This document shows positions 42,484 through 42,589 of a stretch of 42,589 nt of DNA, piece by piece (positions within the stretch are counted from its first letter, which is position 1; the number at the start of each line of letters is the position of its first letter). The notes beneath the pieces are model-generated. The model was not told the DNA's origin. It did no database searches and saw only the letters and a list, made by a program, of their open reading frames with translations. This stretch comes from Candidatus Kapaibacterium sp. GTDB taxonomy: Bacteria > Bacteroidota > Ignavibacteria > Kapaibacteriales > UBA4661. The translations under genes were made by a program, and so were the position numbers. The stretch is from contig RDXM01000102.1 of NCBI GenBank assembly GCA_004292595.1, positions 1 through 42,589 of the forward strand, in the 5' to 3' direction.

Positions 42484-42589
42484 GTAACTGGTCAGGTCAT
42501 GATTTTTTAGGACGCAGATGAAGATGATGGAATGGATGAAGATGATGAAAATGCAGAAAACATCAACAACGGATGAAGTCTGCATTCAC
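42484..42589. mobile_element. second MITE-like element, inverted and cut by the window edge
   Basis: It starts GTAACTGGTCAGGTCATGAT, 37 bases after the histidine kinase gene, and follows the reverse complement of the 14815-15007 copy for all visible 106 bases with only a handful of differences by hand alignment. Its far end lies outside the window. Confidence 0.8.

Noticed and set aside
1-42589. tRNA, rRNA or riboswitch genes
   Set aside because: I looked through the gaps for T-loop sequences and conserved riboswitch cores and saw none. A covariance-model search would be decisive.

Overview
The window reads as chromosomal DNA of a free-living bacterium in the Bacteroidota/Chlorobiota group, possibly a Kapabacteria- or Ignavibacteria-like lineage. 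The evidence is two large secreted proteins with type IX secretion (T9SS) C-terminal sorting domains, Bacteroidota-style TANNTTTG promoter boxes upstream of several genes, few strong Shine-Dalgarno sequences, and moderate GC. The lineage call is inference; no rRNA or other marker settles it. I found no tRNA, rRNA, CRISPR array, phage, plasmid or transposase gene.

Layout. (1) 183-16207, all minus strand: yebC, proline-catabolic pruA, gltX, a stand-alone transketolase C-terminal half, an APC amino-acid permease, an OmpA-family protein translationally coupled (ATGA) behind a 1205-aa T9SS-secreted repeat protein, GDP-mannose dehydratase gmd, and a class I aminotransferase. (2) 16442-22914, plus strand: a dihydroorotate dehydrogenase with an unusual catalytic Cys, a LolA-like periplasmic protein, a 1050-aa BNR/VPS10-like beta-propeller protein, and a MEMO family protein. 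(3) 22941-26467: miaA (minus), a renalase-like FAD oxidoreductase (plus), and a Wzz-type chain-length protein (minus). (4) 26677-37329, minus: glyS, a 1947-aa T9SS adhesin-like protein, miaB, a DedA membrane protein, and a 92-aa protein of unknown function. (5) 37554-42447, plus: an rsmB homologue with a long disordered N-terminal tail, thrC, and a REC-histidine kinase hybrid.

Most genes are housekeeping and form no single pathway. Recurring themes are translation and RNA modification (gltX, glyS, miaA, miaB, rsmB, yebC), amino-acid metabolism (pruA, aminotransferase, thrC, permease) and the cell surface (gmd, wzz, OmpA protein, T9SS substrates, LolA-like, DedA).

The most unusual content is non-coding. 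A family of about 75-92 bp double-hairpin palindromic elements sits in gaps between minus-strand genes, with compensatory changes in its stems. One copy lies in frame inside the signal-peptide region of the OmpA-family gene. A second element is a 193-bp MITE-like inverted repeat with 15-bp terminal inverted repeats and a likely 8-bp target duplication; a second, inverted copy is cut by the right edge of the window. I did not find a convincing new defence or metabolic system.
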